This document shows positions 47,100 through 58,997 of a stretch of DNA of 64,000 nucleotides, in pieces. The stretch comes from Diphasiastrum complanatum (Eukaryota; Streptophyta; Lycopodiopsida; Lycopodiales; Lycopodiaceae). Each line of letters starts with the position of its first letter. Positions within the stretch are counted from its first letter, which is position 1. The DNA lies in the NCBI GenBank assembly GCA_029204225.1, contig CM055103.1, positions 4,560,276 to 4,624,275 on the forward strand, written 5' to 3'. Under the pieces are notes generated by a model, which saw only the letters and a list, made by a program, of their open reading frames with translations, was not told the origin of the DNA and did not search any database. The position numbers and the translations under genes were made by a program.

Positions 47100-48022
47100 A
47101 TGATGACATTGTATCATCTACATGTGGATATCCCTATTGATTTGGCACCTTTGCGGAGAAGAGGAGGCAAAGGGATTCAAATATCTATTGAGGATCGTTC
47201 TCGTTACAAGGCAGAAGGAAAAAAAAACTTGGATTTGTGGATAGATGGAACATTATATCCACAAGATCCAAGCACTTTGACACATCCCACATTCTCTTCA
47301 ATAACTCATTTAGTTACATGGATATGCAATGGGCATACTGGATTACTAGGATATTGTGAAAGATTGCAAAGCCATGGAAAACAACTTTATATTGATAAAG
47401 TTCACTTTTTAGAAGGTGAGTTAATTTGGATATCCTCTTATTGTCAGAATAGAGATTGTCATCTCCAAAAAGACGTTAGAAGAAAATGAACAACTTAAAA
47501 ATAATAATGCATCATTACAGAAGATAACAATCAATATCAGATCAGAACTAGAGCAAATGCAATCAGTCTTACAGTCTATTCGTATTGAAAACTTACAATT
47601 ATTGAAGGATGTGGATTTGGCAAAGAAGAAGGCTGAAAGTAAGAAGCAAAAGCGACAAAGTTGCAAGGATATTCAAACTCTTTCAAAAGGACGTTATCGA
47701 AATAGAAGGATCCGTGCATTCAAGTAAGCATATTCTGATTTTTGTAAGTTTTTCAATGACATTTGGATTTAATTTCAGCTATGGTGATATTCTGTTAACT
47801 ATCTGTTTTTTTTGCAGATTTGTATTAGTAGCTCCTCAGAATATTAAAGACAATGCTTCACTAGGAATGTCATTGGGCACAATATTGACTTGCAAATCCA
47901 CTAAGCGTATCATGATGAACAATAGGAGTTCAAATGTAAAGTGTAAAATAGCAGAGTCTTTGATGATGGACATTCAAAAAAATTTAGATAAGACTATAGT
48001 TCAGCCAATGATATTGAGTTGA
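47100..48022 (+). pseudogene. Host-like gene fragment with coiled coil and one intron
   Basis: 47100-47489 is open for 129 codons (RRRGGKGIQISIEDRSRYKA, LVTWICNGHTGLLGYCERLQ). Overlapping it in another frame, 47425-47723 encodes a Lys/Glu/Gln-rich helix likely to form a coiled coil (SKKTLEENEQLKNNNASL, LEQMQSVLQSIRIENLQLL). A GTAAGC donor at 47724 and a pyrimidine-rich TTTTTTTTGCAG acceptor ending at 47817 join it in frame to FVLVAPQNIKDNASLG and on to a TGA at 48020-48022. I found no clean splice joining the first part to the coiled coil, so the gene is either frameshifted or differently spliced. No family is recognised. Confidence 0.4.
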
Positions 48023-49379
48023 AGTTGGGCTAATCAATCTTTGTTAATGTGACAACTTGGATCAATTTTTCCTTTTTAACATAAAACAAACTTGAGCTGG
48101 ATTATGCTTCTAGGTTAGCAAATGTGTTAAGACTACTTTTAAAGGTGATAAATCAAGAAATATGGCCGAGCCTTTACACATTTTTCCTTCAACAATTTCT
48201 GTTATGTTTTCATCATTCATCTTGTCTTTGAAAAGATTAAACTTTGTTCAAATAAAAATGTCATTATGTCTCTACTGAAGATCTTGTTTTTTTTTTTTTG
48301 GATATGTTGTATGCAATAGTTATGTGCAATACGGTTCTAGTAATATTCAGAAATAATTTGCTAAATGGTTTCACATCTTACTTTTTGCTTATGTAATGAT
48401 CTAATTTGGCCTTATGTGTTGAGTATTTATAGAAACATAACCCTTCCTACCAAGAGTCATTCATGCCATTTGGATGGGGTCGAGGATATTGTCCGAGGGC
48501 AGATTTGGCTCGTTTGGAGATCTCTTTCTTTCTCCATCATGTAGTCACAAGATATTGATAAGATCTTTTTTTCTTGAAAATTTTCTTTACTTAATTAAAG
48601 AATTAGAACCATATAAGGTACTTCTAGACACGTGTGTGAGTTTGTGTGCATCCATATGAGTGAATGGGTGCATCAAGACCCATGCAACAACAAAAAAGTG
48701 TCGAATCTATAAAGGGGCACAAATTAAGAGACATAAAGCTGAACTTTCAAATGTTGACCAATAATTATAGTTGATGATTGAGAGCAATGTAGATGATACT
48801 TAGCTAGACACAATAATTTGACTTCTAGTCTACAAGTATCAATTATTATCGAAGTCTATGGATGTCATGTAGGCTGATGACAAGAAATACTAAGACAACA
48901 CATAACATGACATTATAATTGAGTGTCATCCTTCTTGTCAAAAATTTCAAGGCACTACAAGTGCATGCAGCAACATTTTTGCATCATTGTTTCTAGTGCA
49001 ATTCAAAGAGAAGGAAACTAGGAGGATTCAAACACACAACTACTTGCTGCTCTCTAAACCAAGCCACTACCTAGCATGACTCTCTTTTAAAAAAAACTCC
49101 AAAAGAAAAAGAAATCAGTGAAAAGTATCATTCATTCAACTATCTATGACTTGGTTTGATGTTGGCGTTATGCTACTAAGCGATTTGAAATTCCATTTGA
49201 ACAAGTTCTTTAAAAATCAAGAGTATTAAACATACATAAAGTGCAAGAATTTGTTGAAATGTAGCAAAATAAGTCCAATTGATCTGGAAATGATGGAGAA
49301 AGCACCTAATTAAGATCCAAACAAGATCCATTAGCTAAAAAACAAATCAATCTCTTGATTTCTGGCTTATCTTGGCTTG
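48023..49379. other. No gene recognised
   Basis: AT-rich. The first few hundred bases may be 3' flank of the preceding gene fragment. A 61-codon frame at 48474-48659 has no recognisable content. Confidence 0.4.
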
Positions 49380-49782
49380 AATTCGACTTTATGACTCCAT
49401 AATCATACAAAATGCTTCACACATGTGGATGTATGGCCTTTTGCCGCCTGTGTCCCTCCAATCCTTCTAATCATTATAAAAATCCAAATGCCAATAGCAA
49501 TCATCAATCAAATAGTAGACCATAACTAGTCATGAAGGAAGATCTCAAATTTACTCATAATTGGATGGCAAATCCATCACATATTTATATATAAATGCAT
49601 CGGACCTGAGCATTTAGGGATATCTCTAATTTATTAATGACCTAATCCTAGTGTTTAACCTAATTTGGGATCAAGATCTTGAGATCCAAAAACAATGTAA
49701 AAATTGCTATTATTGGCTCCTAGAAAATCTCTAGCCTACTATGCACATTTTGGCCTCATTCCAAAGGTCAATATGCTTTCAC
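49380..49782 (-). repeat. Partial 3' LTR of Copia J
   Basis: Reverse complement shares TTGTTTTTGGATCTCAAGAT and surrounding text with the LTR of A near 20440. CTTCACACATGTGGAT is near 49415. RNase H joins it abruptly at about 49783, so the end of pol, the polypurine tract and the LTR start are deleted. Confidence 0.6.
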
Positions 49783-51475
49783 CTGGCATGGAAGATTGGG
49801 TTTGTTGCAAGGTGTTGGGTTGAAATGTTGTCATTATAAATGATGGGAACATCATCTAAACTCATGACATTGAGCTCCATTAGTAGCCTTTTGATCCAAA
49901 GAAACTCCTTTGTAGTTGTTGTGAGAGCTTTATACTCGACCTCGGTAGAAGAGAGTGAGATGGTTTCTTGTTTCTTTGACCACCAAGAAACAATCCCTCC
50001 ACCAATAAATGTTGCATAAGCACTTGTGGACTTCTATCCCTCTTATCACCTACAAAATCTAAGTCCCTAAAGGCATGCAAATCAATTATATCCCCTCTAT
50101 AGAGAATTCCATGATCTAGAGTGTTTGAGAAATATATGAAGATCCTTTTGCACTTTTCCAATGTATGACCAATGGATCTTGCATGTATTGACTTATCCTA
50201 CACACACTAAAGCATAAATTAGGTCTAGTAATGGTAATCCACATCAATGAGCCGATAAGTTTCCTATAAAGAGCGATGTCCATGAAGGATCCTTCATCAC
50301 CTTTATTGAGCACTTTTACATCTTGCTCCGTTGGTGTTTCTATATGGTTGCAATGTTGCATCTTAAATATATTGAGAGAACTTTGAGCATCATGTAATTC
50401 TAGTACATCAGTGCTTATCAACGCATTAGAATATCCATTGTAAGCTTTGTAGGCCCAAAAGGAGCTATTAGCCTTAAGAACAAGGTGGTTCTCTCTTTAG
50501 GCCCTTCAAAGTAATTAATAAGGATAATAGGCCAATAAGGGCCAAATTTAGCCTAAATAATACTTAACAAGGGCTAACTATCCCTCAAGATGGTCATATT
50601 TAGTTAAGTGAGAGCATTGTCTATAACTAGGCAAGAGACATCAACTTTTGGATCTTTTGGCTCTTTTGAAGTGAGAGCTTCTTGCTTTCTCCTTGTGAAT
50701 GTAAGTTATGGGGACTTCCATTGCTAGGTCTCATGAGCCTTGTCTACATGAATCCATGCTCGTTTTCGATTGCTTTGTACTCTTCCTTTCATTCCTAATG
50801 GGATTCTATGGAGATCCTTGTGTTCCTAGCTTTCTATGGACATGCTATCTTGGATGCTTTGCATTTCTCTTACTATTAGCTTTACTTCCATTGTAATTGC
50901 TATTAGCCTAGATTTGGCACATGACAAATGACATATGAAGCTCTAAGTACTTCTATGCCCAATATGAAGTGAAGTTGACCAAGATCTATCATCTTAAATT
51001 CTAGAGATATATTTTTCTTAGTTTTCTATATGTCATCAATGTTATCACCACTAAGACATAATTCAACAAAATGACAATGCCATTTACATAAAACTCTATG
51101 TACAAACTGGGATCATACTCACTTTGACTGAATGCAATAGATACTAGAAAGTCATTACGTCTTGAATTCCAAGACCTTGATGCTTGCTTCAAGCCATACA
51201 AGCTCCTTTGAAGATGACACACTTTACCTTCCATTTTGAGATTGATGAAGCCTTGGGGCTGCTCCATGAAGATGTCCTCATCCAAATAGCCATAAGGAAT
51301 GCATTAGAAACATCCATTTGGAAAAGCATCCAACCAAAATGTGAAGCAATTGCTAGTATTAACCTTATGGTGACCATCTTGACCATGGGTGCAAATGTTT
51401 CTTCATAGTCTATGCCCCTCTCTGGGGCATATCCTTTGGAAACTAACCTTGCCTTATGCTTGGTTACCATCCATG
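49783..51475 (-). pseudogene. Copia J reverse transcriptase and RNase H remnant
   Basis: The RT part at 51470-50941 reads [35 protein letters not shown], a broken [18 protein letters not shown] where YVDDII is expected, and LGQLHFILGIEVLR. After the repeat, 50421-50116 gives HCNHIETPTEQDVKVL, DIALYRKLIGSLMWITITRP and SVCRISQYMQDP. RNase H from 50161 is shifted, with SLSSTEVEYKALTTTTKE-like text near 49950. The loss of the catalytic YVDD and many frame slips make it inactive. Confidence 0.85.
50462..50985. repeat. Dispersed ~470-bp repeat inside Copia J RT (copy 2)
   Basis: Reverse complement of 22485-22998, including the same junction to the RT segment LGQLHFILGIEVLR. Direct repeats GCTATTAGCCT at 50463-50473 and 50899-50909 flank a 425-bp core, which may be a target duplication of about 11 bp. 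No terminal inverted repeat is evident, so the class is unknown. Confidence 0.65.
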
Positions 51476-52376
51476 TTCAGTTATTAGAACGTTTACAGAG
51501 CAGAAGCAATATTCAAAGATGCATTACGTATTTCCTAGCCTGTCAGTGGGTAGTTCAAATCCGATACTCAACTACATGCATACACTAGCCATGCAACCAT
51601 CTACAGCTCAAGCATATCAACATTCAGCACAGAGAGCAATCCTACTACTAACTACTGAATCAAAGAACAATCAAGAACTAGAATAGCTACTGAAACCAAA
51701 ACTAGATTCAAGAAATAAGAAACAAGATTCCTAACAACATTTAACAATCTAGGAATAAAGAAACACACATTACTTGAAGTCTAAATTATCCCAGAACTAG
51801 AATGTCAAGACTATTCAAGATTTACACCACATTTCTAGCCTCTATAGTTTACTTGAATGCTGATTTCTACAAGATTCCACAAGCAAGAATTGAAGCTAAT
51901 CCACAACTAAGCAAGAATAAGAAACAAGAATCTAGTTAATTCACAAGCAAGGAATCAAGCATGCTCGTAGAAATATCACTCAAGATCATTGCCATAAACA
52001 AGGAGCTTAGTGATCTTCAAGAACTCATGGAGGATCCTCTTTATTAGCTCAAGAGAACTTGAAAATACAATCAAAAGCTCCCTCACAAGAGAGGGGGGCC
52101 CTTAATTAAGCAAGAAGGTTGCCCATGTGTAGCCCATGTGACAATTCCACTAAATTAGAAATTACATGTGGAATTTGCCCTTCCACTAGAGGTCACCATC
52201 AAAAGGTGGCTCACTCTTACTATTTTAAGGGGGGTCTACATTTATTACAACTATTCAAGGAAATGTTACTAGCTCCTACATGGTCATTCCTTCTTTGGGA
52301 TACACCACGTAGGCTCACATAGTTAATCATTATCTTCCTAGCTAGTATTTCCTCGGCTCTCAGCTTCTTCTGCTTG
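51476..52376. other. Unassigned ~900-bp segment between integrase and RT of J/K
   Basis: Not Copia coding sequence. It is AT-rich, with leader-like text (many CAAGAA/CTAGAA words) and a GAGAGGGGGGCCCTTAATTAAG stretch near 52090. It may be a separate inserted repeat. Ends and class are not determined. Confidence 0.4.
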
Positions 52377-54158
52377 AGGGAGTCGATTGCAAAGATAGTT
52401 TGAACAATTGATGGCCTCACCCCAAAAGTCTTTTGGCAAGGATGCCTCAATTCTAATGGTTTTGGCACATTCACACAAGATTCTATTCTTTCTTTCAGCC
52501 ACCCCATTTTGAGATGGTGTATATGCACAAGAAAACTCCCTTTTAATGCCTTCAAGCTCACAATAATCATGAAATTTATTGGAAGTGTACTCACCACCTC
52601 CATCACTTCTAAGAATCTTGATTTTGTATGAAAATTGCTTTTCAACTAGAGCTTTGAACTTTAGGAAATAGTCAAACACCATAGACTTTGAAGCTAGAAG
52701 ATATAACCAAGTAAATCTTGTGAAATCATCAATGAAAGTTACAAAGCAAGTAGCACCTCCCTTGCTCTTTGAAGATGAGAAGTGCACATCCGAGTGTATG
52801 AGCTCTAATGGATGTGTAGTCTTGATAGATGACTTTGAAAAATGCTTCTTATGAGACTTAGATATGGCACAAGCCTCACATGGCTTGAAATTCTTGGAGA
52901 TAAGATTAGGAAGCCAATAGCTTTGGCTTTCTTGACCATGGAAAATCATAGAATTATAGTTAGGATGCCCCAACCTTCTATGCCATAGTTCCTCCAAAGA
53001 AATATGAGAAGCAAAAGCACCATCACAAGAGTTAGCATACTCTTTGGGATCAAGCTTGTAGATTCCACCATATCTAGACCCAAATGCAAGGATCTCATCA
53101 TGCTTATTGATTGTACATGTATCAACATTGAAATTCACATCTAGTCCACTATCAAACAGTTGCCCAACACTAATAAGATTTTTTGTTAACTTAGGAACAA
53201 AAAGTACTTTAGACAGAGAAAGAACTTTTGATGATGAAAGCTTTAAAAGAATGGTCCCTATGCCTTCAATAGCACACTCATGATCATTTGTTGTGTAGAT
53301 GGACTTCTTGGCTCCTTCATAAGGTGTCATGGATGAAAAAGAATGCTTGGAGCTACACATATGTGAGGAAGCTCCACTGTCGATGTACCATGAACCATCC
53401 TTCTTGAAAGGTGATGAAGAAAAACTCGAGACCATAAGAGATCCCTCTCCACAACTTGCATGAGCATCTTCCTTCTCTTCATTGGAAATGTTGTCTTGCT
53501 TGAATTGACTCTTCTTCTTAAAGCAACTGGTGGCATAATGCCCCTTCTTGCCACAAAAGAAACACTTGATGTTTTTCTTCTTCTTCTTGGATGTGAAAGC
53601 TTGAGAGGACTCATCCTCTTCTCCTTTCTCCTTGGAAATAAGATTGTTCTTGCTTGAAGAGGGTTGGTGTTGATTCTTACTTCTTGTCTTGTGCTTGTCT
53701 TTGGTAAAGAGGGCTTTACCATTCATATTGAGAGACAGTCTTTCCATTTTCAAGAGTTTATACTCTTGTCTTGATTCTTCAGAAATGAGCACACTTCGGA
53801 GTGCTTCCAAACTTGGTAAACTCTAAACAAGGTTGTCATATTCCTCCTTTAACCCATTAAGTATGACTTGAACAAATTCATTTTGGTTGATGGAGTCTCC
53901 TATGCATGACAATTCTCTATGGAGGTCTATAAGTCTCATAACATAAGCTGAAGCACATTCATCACTTCTCTGTACACTTTGAAAAATTTGGTTTCTTAGT
54001 GTTAAAAGTCTAGAAGTATTCTTTGCCTCATAGATGGACTTGAGAGTATCCCAAGCATCTTTGGCATTAGTGAGAGAGAACCACCAAACTGAAAATGGGT
54101 GGATTTCACACGTGCCTGCACCTGAAATTCCGTACAGTACCTGATCTGGACCATTCAA
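52377..54158 (-). pseudogene. Copia K gag, protease and integrase remnant
   Basis: The long frame 53810-52338 contains a Gag tail, zinc knuckle CFFCGKKGHYATSC, protease SWYIDSGASSHMC, the pre-integrase LWHRRLGHPNYNSM and CEACAISKSH, and an integrase core with HSDVHFSS, FIDDFTRFTW, RSDGGGEYTSNKF and NGVAERKNRILCE up to NYLCNRLP, where it breaks. Gag upstream (54158-53823) has RLLTLRNQIFQSVQRSDE and VQVILNGLKEEYDNLV, ending at a TAG (53823-53825). The integrase catalytic D, D and E are all still present. Confidence 0.9.
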
Positions 54159-54287
54159 GTGGTTTGAAGCTCTAAATCACCAGAAAACTGCAAACTAGCT
54201 AGAAAGTAGAATCTAGACAATTCCTAGCTTGAAATCTGATCAAATTTGCAAACTTTTTTATTAGATTTGCTTGTAAATCTTAGGTAG

Positions 54288-54720
54288 GCTCTGATACCAT
54301 GTTGAATTCACACGTGTGGGATGCTCTACACATGTACTTTTGATCTCCTAAGCCCAATAATACCATAAAGATCAAACTAGCATTGATTGACAATAGGAAA
54401 GCTGATCATACAAGAAATATTATTATGCTACAAGCAAGATCTGTCAACAAAACATGAAACTAAGTACAATAAATGCCTCAACTCGGCTAGAGAGAGAATA
54501 TGAAAGTACAAACTCGAGTAAAGAGAGAGGACACAAAGAGCTTAGTCTCCAAACTTGCATTACACACAAAAATCATCATCTTCTCAATGAGAGTACATCA
54601 CATATATATAGATCCATGGATCTCCTCCTACTTTGAGTTGAATTGGAATTATGAATCCACCTCTCAAGCTATCTAGACTTGAACACTCCTGAGCATTCTA
54701 GCTCACTTCTTAGAGTTGTT
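54288..54720 (-). repeat. Primer site and 5' LTR of Copia K (far end unresolved)
   Basis: TGGTATCAGAGC (minus, 54288-54299) adjoins an LTR end whose plus strand reads TGTTGAATTCACACGTGTGG from 54300. The other LTR boundary cannot be fixed because no intact partner exists, and 54720 is only a guess. Confidence 0.6.
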
Positions 54721-55874
54721 TAGAGATTGCTATTGTGCTTACTGCTTATCAGTATTGCGCTTAATTCAAACTTTCATTTTAGCCGCTCAAAGATAGCTTA
54801 GAGTACGCGGCTTCGATCCGCAACTTATTGTACGCATTTACTTCTGTTTCGGTTTCATATTGCGTTCAGCTTCGTCTCAGAATGTTTGCGTTTCTATAGT
54901 TCTTCGCAAAGTGCTTAGGATTTGATTTCAGTTCATTTTGCAGCAAAGTAGAAGTAGGAATCCATTGTTGTTCAACTGAGCAGTAATGTAGATCATATGT
55001 CTAATTGTGCCACCTAGTATTTTCATGCATTAAATGTGGCATGCAAAGTACAAATGGCAATTCCTATGGTAGCTCGAATTTCTACTTCTACCTACCTTGA
55101 ATATTTTATTCTAAGATGGGTCTTTACTAAGCCAAAAGAGCTCAATTCATCTTTGGCATTTTTAGGACCCCTAATTACAACATTAGATAGATATTTCCAA
55201 TATTTCAACATAGATGCAATAGTTATGGATGTTGTGGTGGTTTGCCCAGCTGTATATGACAACATTCCAATATTTGAATCATCATTAGAAGCCTCATCCT
55301 CTTCGCGTATTGCATTAGCCATTGCATGTTGAAATGACAAGTAATCTCCTCAACGTTTGAGTTCAAGTCTGATCCTCTTCGGGAGACCCGCTAAGAACCA
55401 CATGATCATAGCTTCATTATTGATGAGATCTGGCTCGTTTCATTACATTTATCAACAACCATTTAAGATAAACTATTCTTATGTTCATCAAGAACAAATC
55501 AGACACATATCTATGCTTCCAACAATTCAGACATCAAATGTGGAACAAGTAGAACCTATGCCATTAGAAACTAATGAACTCTATTATTCGGAACCGATAA
55601 AAAACATTGAGAAATAGTAATTTTCAATTCTCTTTCAAACTAGTCATAATACATCCAAGATGTGTTCTCGTTTTTAAAGAGGTGGTCAAATTTGTGGAAT
55701 CCACGTAAAGTATCGTAGAGGACTCATGTGCAATGTCTAGGATAGGTGTGGTTCGGTGGTAAGAATATTCTGGAGATTTGGAGACATGGATTGAATTGCA
55801 AGGCATTGATGAACTAATTATATCATGCAAGGGGTCATCATCAACATGAGCATCATCTAAGACCAATGATGATC
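54721..55874. other. No gene recognised
   Basis: Short frames on both strands (for example 55036-55332 plus, 55092-55340 minus) have no recognised domain and overlap each other. Old transposon debris is likely. Confidence 0.35.
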
Positions 55875-56030
55875 CAAAATCAATATTCAACTACTCAAGC
55901 AATCAAAGAAGCTTTGTGGCTGAGACAATTGCTCAATAAATGACATTTCATTCAGGACTCTCCTACCATATCTTTTGTGACAACACCAATTGTACTTCAT
56001 TGTCTTTGAATCATAGGTTCCACTAGAGGA
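55875..56030 (+). pseudogene. Short Copia RNase H scrap
   Basis: From 55898 the plus strand reads AIKEALWLRQLLNK, a stop, then FIQDSPTISFVTTPIVL, matching the Copia RNase H segment KEALWLRRLL...PTIIYCDNQ in order, with heavy decay. Confidence 0.6.
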
Positions 56031-57540
56031 CCACGAATTCCATGAATTCAAACTCTTCAGTTATCTTGACAAATGCAAATTCTATGAATTCAACCTCTTT
56101 AGCTATCTCGACAAATCTGAATTATTCAAATCCAAACAGACATATAGAGTAAATCAAAGTAAACATTAAACATGCTTAGGAGTCCAACTTGTGGCTTTGA
56201 TGGCATATATAGCATGGCAAACTCAAAGTCACTTGATCTCTAATTCAAGATTTTCGACCACCTTGGGGGTTTAAAGACCCTACAATATAGAGTCCATGCA
56301 GGTTCATGTGTGTTTGTGAAGAATCTTAAACCTTCTTTTTGACTTTGTACGTACTTTTTTCACTTTCTTTGCAAATCTAGTTTTAGGAGGACAAAACAAC
56401 TACTTATCATGGTGTCGCTCACATCAACAAATTATTAACTAACAATAAATTTGTAGATTAGATCAACTATTGTAATCTATAATCAAATATAAAATAAAGA
56501 GATAATCAACACACAATGCATTGCACATACAGAGAGCAATTTTACGTCCTTGCGTGCAATCAGAGTATGTGGTCCATGAAGAGTGTCAAAATTTCTTCCA
56601 TCAGAATATTGATCCTTTTGTATCCATGTTTGTTGATCTTGGGTAAGGCTATGTCTCTGACCATTGCTAGAGTGCAGCTTGGAAGGTATCAATGCTAATT
56701 TTGAACTGCTGGATGTCTCACACATTAATGATCTAGCCCATCACACATCTTTTTATTCCTTCGGTTGTAGAATTGCTTCACCCCTACATACATATATTTC
56801 TCATAATAACCTTGCTTTAAATAACTAGAATGTCTACTCTATTCTATTTTCATAGTTTGTTGTTGCCACTTAAAAAAACAATGTTGATACATCTGCTTTG
56901 AAATTCTAGTGTTTTGAAAGTTCGATAGCCAACAACCAACTTTTCACCCTTGCGCTCATAAATATCATAAAACAACCTTGCTTAAAAAATTGGAATGTAT
57001 GTATGCTAAGAGGATCAAATTGCCTATTCGTACTTTCAATGAAAAATTTCTCTTTCAGAATCACCATAGCCACTCTCAAACAATCATCTCCTATCAAGCT
57101 CCATCCGCATGAACATGAATGCTTCTACTATCTAGATAACAATTCAATGACCTATGTGGTTTGCAAAACATACTTGTTTATTTTATGTGAAATCGCCTAT
57201 CTAAGTAGTTTTCTATTTGTCTATGCACTTCGACTTGATCCACTTTAGAACAATGTGACATGTTACAACCCTCAAAGTGACATGATGAACAAGACAACAT
57301 TTTGATCTAAGAGAGGTGGAGCTAGATGCCATCTTGACTTGAGCTCTGATTGTGAGAGGAGAGCTTCATGTTATACTTTTATTATCCATGAACATGGAGG
57401 CGTGTTATCACAATGCATTCTCCAAGAGAATTGCACACTAGACCTTTACACTTAGCTCATTCAAGGGCGAGACAGAGATGGCATTAAGCTCACAACCCAT
57501 GTAAGAGCACTATGATGAGACTGTTTGTTAAGTTAGAGAG
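56031..57540. other. No gene recognised
   Basis: AT-rich, with frames under about 90 codons and no motif. It may be upstream flank of the gene at 57651-58997. Confidence 0.4.
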
Positions 57541-57589
57541 CCTTTGATGTGGCTCATTCACCCGTGGAAAGTGATGCAATTTAAAAGCA

Positions 57590-57960
57590 CGCGTGGAAGC
57601 GAGAGAATGGGTCACCCGATCAGCAGCTATGGAATGTGTGACCCAAGATCTTGGGTGAATACACATGGAAAGACGGCCTGGCCCTTACAATTAAAGACCA
57701 TGCGCCTATTGCCGCCCCGGTCACTCGCCCCGGTCACATGAGGAATACGTTCGGTACACCGCCGCATTCCCGTTTCCTGGACCTCAACCGGCAGCGCCGG
57801 TCGGCTTTGGCAAAACTAAGTCTCTCCATTTTGCTCAGCCTGTCTTCTGATCCTGCTCCGCCATCGCCATCGCCATTGCCATCGCCATCGCCACATCTAT
57901 TTCTTTTGGTTATATAGAACTTATTTGTGGTTGATACATCTGATGGAATCCATTTTTTTC
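57590..57960 (+). promoter_or_regulatory. GC-rich 5' region of a host-like gene
   Basis: GC and CpG content rises sharply here (GCCGCCCCGGTCACTCG, CGGCAGCGCCGGTCGG), followed by a CCATCG-type simple repeat near 57861-57893 and later a plausible acceptor TTTAATTTGTAG ending at 58109. This looks like the promoter, 5' UTR and first intron of the downstream gene. A frame at 57651-57917 covers the same stretch and may be partly UTR. Confidence 0.4.
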
Positions 57961-58130
57961 CCTTGAAGCTCTAGATTTGGATCTTTAGGCTTGGATGAAG
58001 CTTCATTATCATCTTATAATCACTGTACATTCATTGTTTCATTATGAGGGTTTTGTTTTCTCATTATATTTGACAGCAAAACCCTGATTCATGACTTTTA
58101 ATTTGTAGTTCTGGATCGAGCAGGTCCGCC

Positions 58131-58997
58131 ATGCCTAAGCTTTGTCATTGCCGTCCACGGCCATCGCTGTATAGACAAACTTCTAGAGAATTTTCTGAAA
58201 ATATTTTCATTAAGGGTGCTTTGAACTTGCTCATGCCTTCGCATTTACCCCTGAGACTTACAGATAGCAGTCATCCCTTCCGTAGCAAGAGCATAAGAAT
58301 TTCAAGCACAGGGAAACCATTTGTGTCACAATGCGAAGCAAATATGCGTAGCATTACCAGCATGTTCGATCAGCAAGAGATGAAAGGTTACAAATCTACG
58401 AACAAAGACTCAAGTGATCACAAGCTTGTAGCAGATGCAGCAATAAAGAGTAACGGACGAGCGTGGCATGTGGTTGTAAATACTCTAAAGGCTTCAAACC
58501 GTGAAGCTCCATCTTTTTATCAAAGCTCATCTCTGTCATTCACGTCACGACCTGCCATCAATTTTCCATCTCAATTGCAGTTACCGAGCGTGGAGCAACT
58601 GTTCTTTGTCGTAGGGTTTCTGTCATGCATGGTTGGTCCCATCTTCACTGACTTTCTCTTCGAGTTTCGTCTTTATAGATGTGGCATCAATGTTGCGGGA
58701 TTATCTGGCTTTAAGTATGATCCTGATTGCACAATAGCTTCTGAAAGTTTGTGGTAAAATATTTGAGCACATCAACTATGCTAATTGAAGCTTTTTTCTG
58801 TTAAGAATTTTGTGGACTATACTGTTGCAACTTTTGTTTGGATGTAGAGAAGGCGCAGCATATTGTTCTTTTGGTATTGTTATATTCTGGTACTACATCA
58901 TACTTGGACGATTCTTTGCATTGTTGCTTTTGCTCTTAGGGTTCTTAGTTAACATTGTTATTTCAATTGTAAGGAATTTATTGTACTTTAGGCATAG
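58131..58997 (+). CDS. 5' part of a host-like membrane protein gene, unknown function
   Basis: ATG 58131 opens 208 codons with a basic, Ser-rich N terminus (MPKLCHCRPRPSLYRQTSRE) that could be an organelle-targeting peptide, then a soluble part and a hydrophobic segment QLFFVVGFLSCMVGPIFTDF. A GTATGA donor at about 58717 and an acceptor TTTGGATGTAG ending near 58848 would join GLSGFK in frame to EGAAYCSFGIVIFWYYIIL and a second membrane segment (FFALLLLLLGFLVNIVIS). The frame then runs to a TAG at 59017-59019, but the last codons are in sequence shared with the neighbouring LINE, which begins at about 58998. So the gene is cut there, or continues from a GTAAGG donor near 58969. No family is recognised. 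Confidence 0.45.

Larger units (their letters stand above)
49380..54301 (-). mobile_element. Degenerate Copia J/K, minus strand, with two inserts
   Basis: Read leftwards from a primer site at 54288-54299: gag, protease and integrase (54158-52380), an unrelated ~900-bp segment (51476-52376), RT (51470-50941), a dispersed repeat (50462-50940), the rest of RT and RNase H (50421-49790), then an LTR piece (49782-49380) of the family of A. Order and spacing suggest one element later interrupted and partly deleted, though two abutting fragments cannot be excluded. Confidence 0.7.

Noticed and set aside
50708-50896. Hydrophobic 62-codon frame, similar to one at 22572-22820
   Set aside because: Both lie in copies of the same dispersed non-coding repeat. 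The similarity reflects repeat identity, and the frames differ in length and start.
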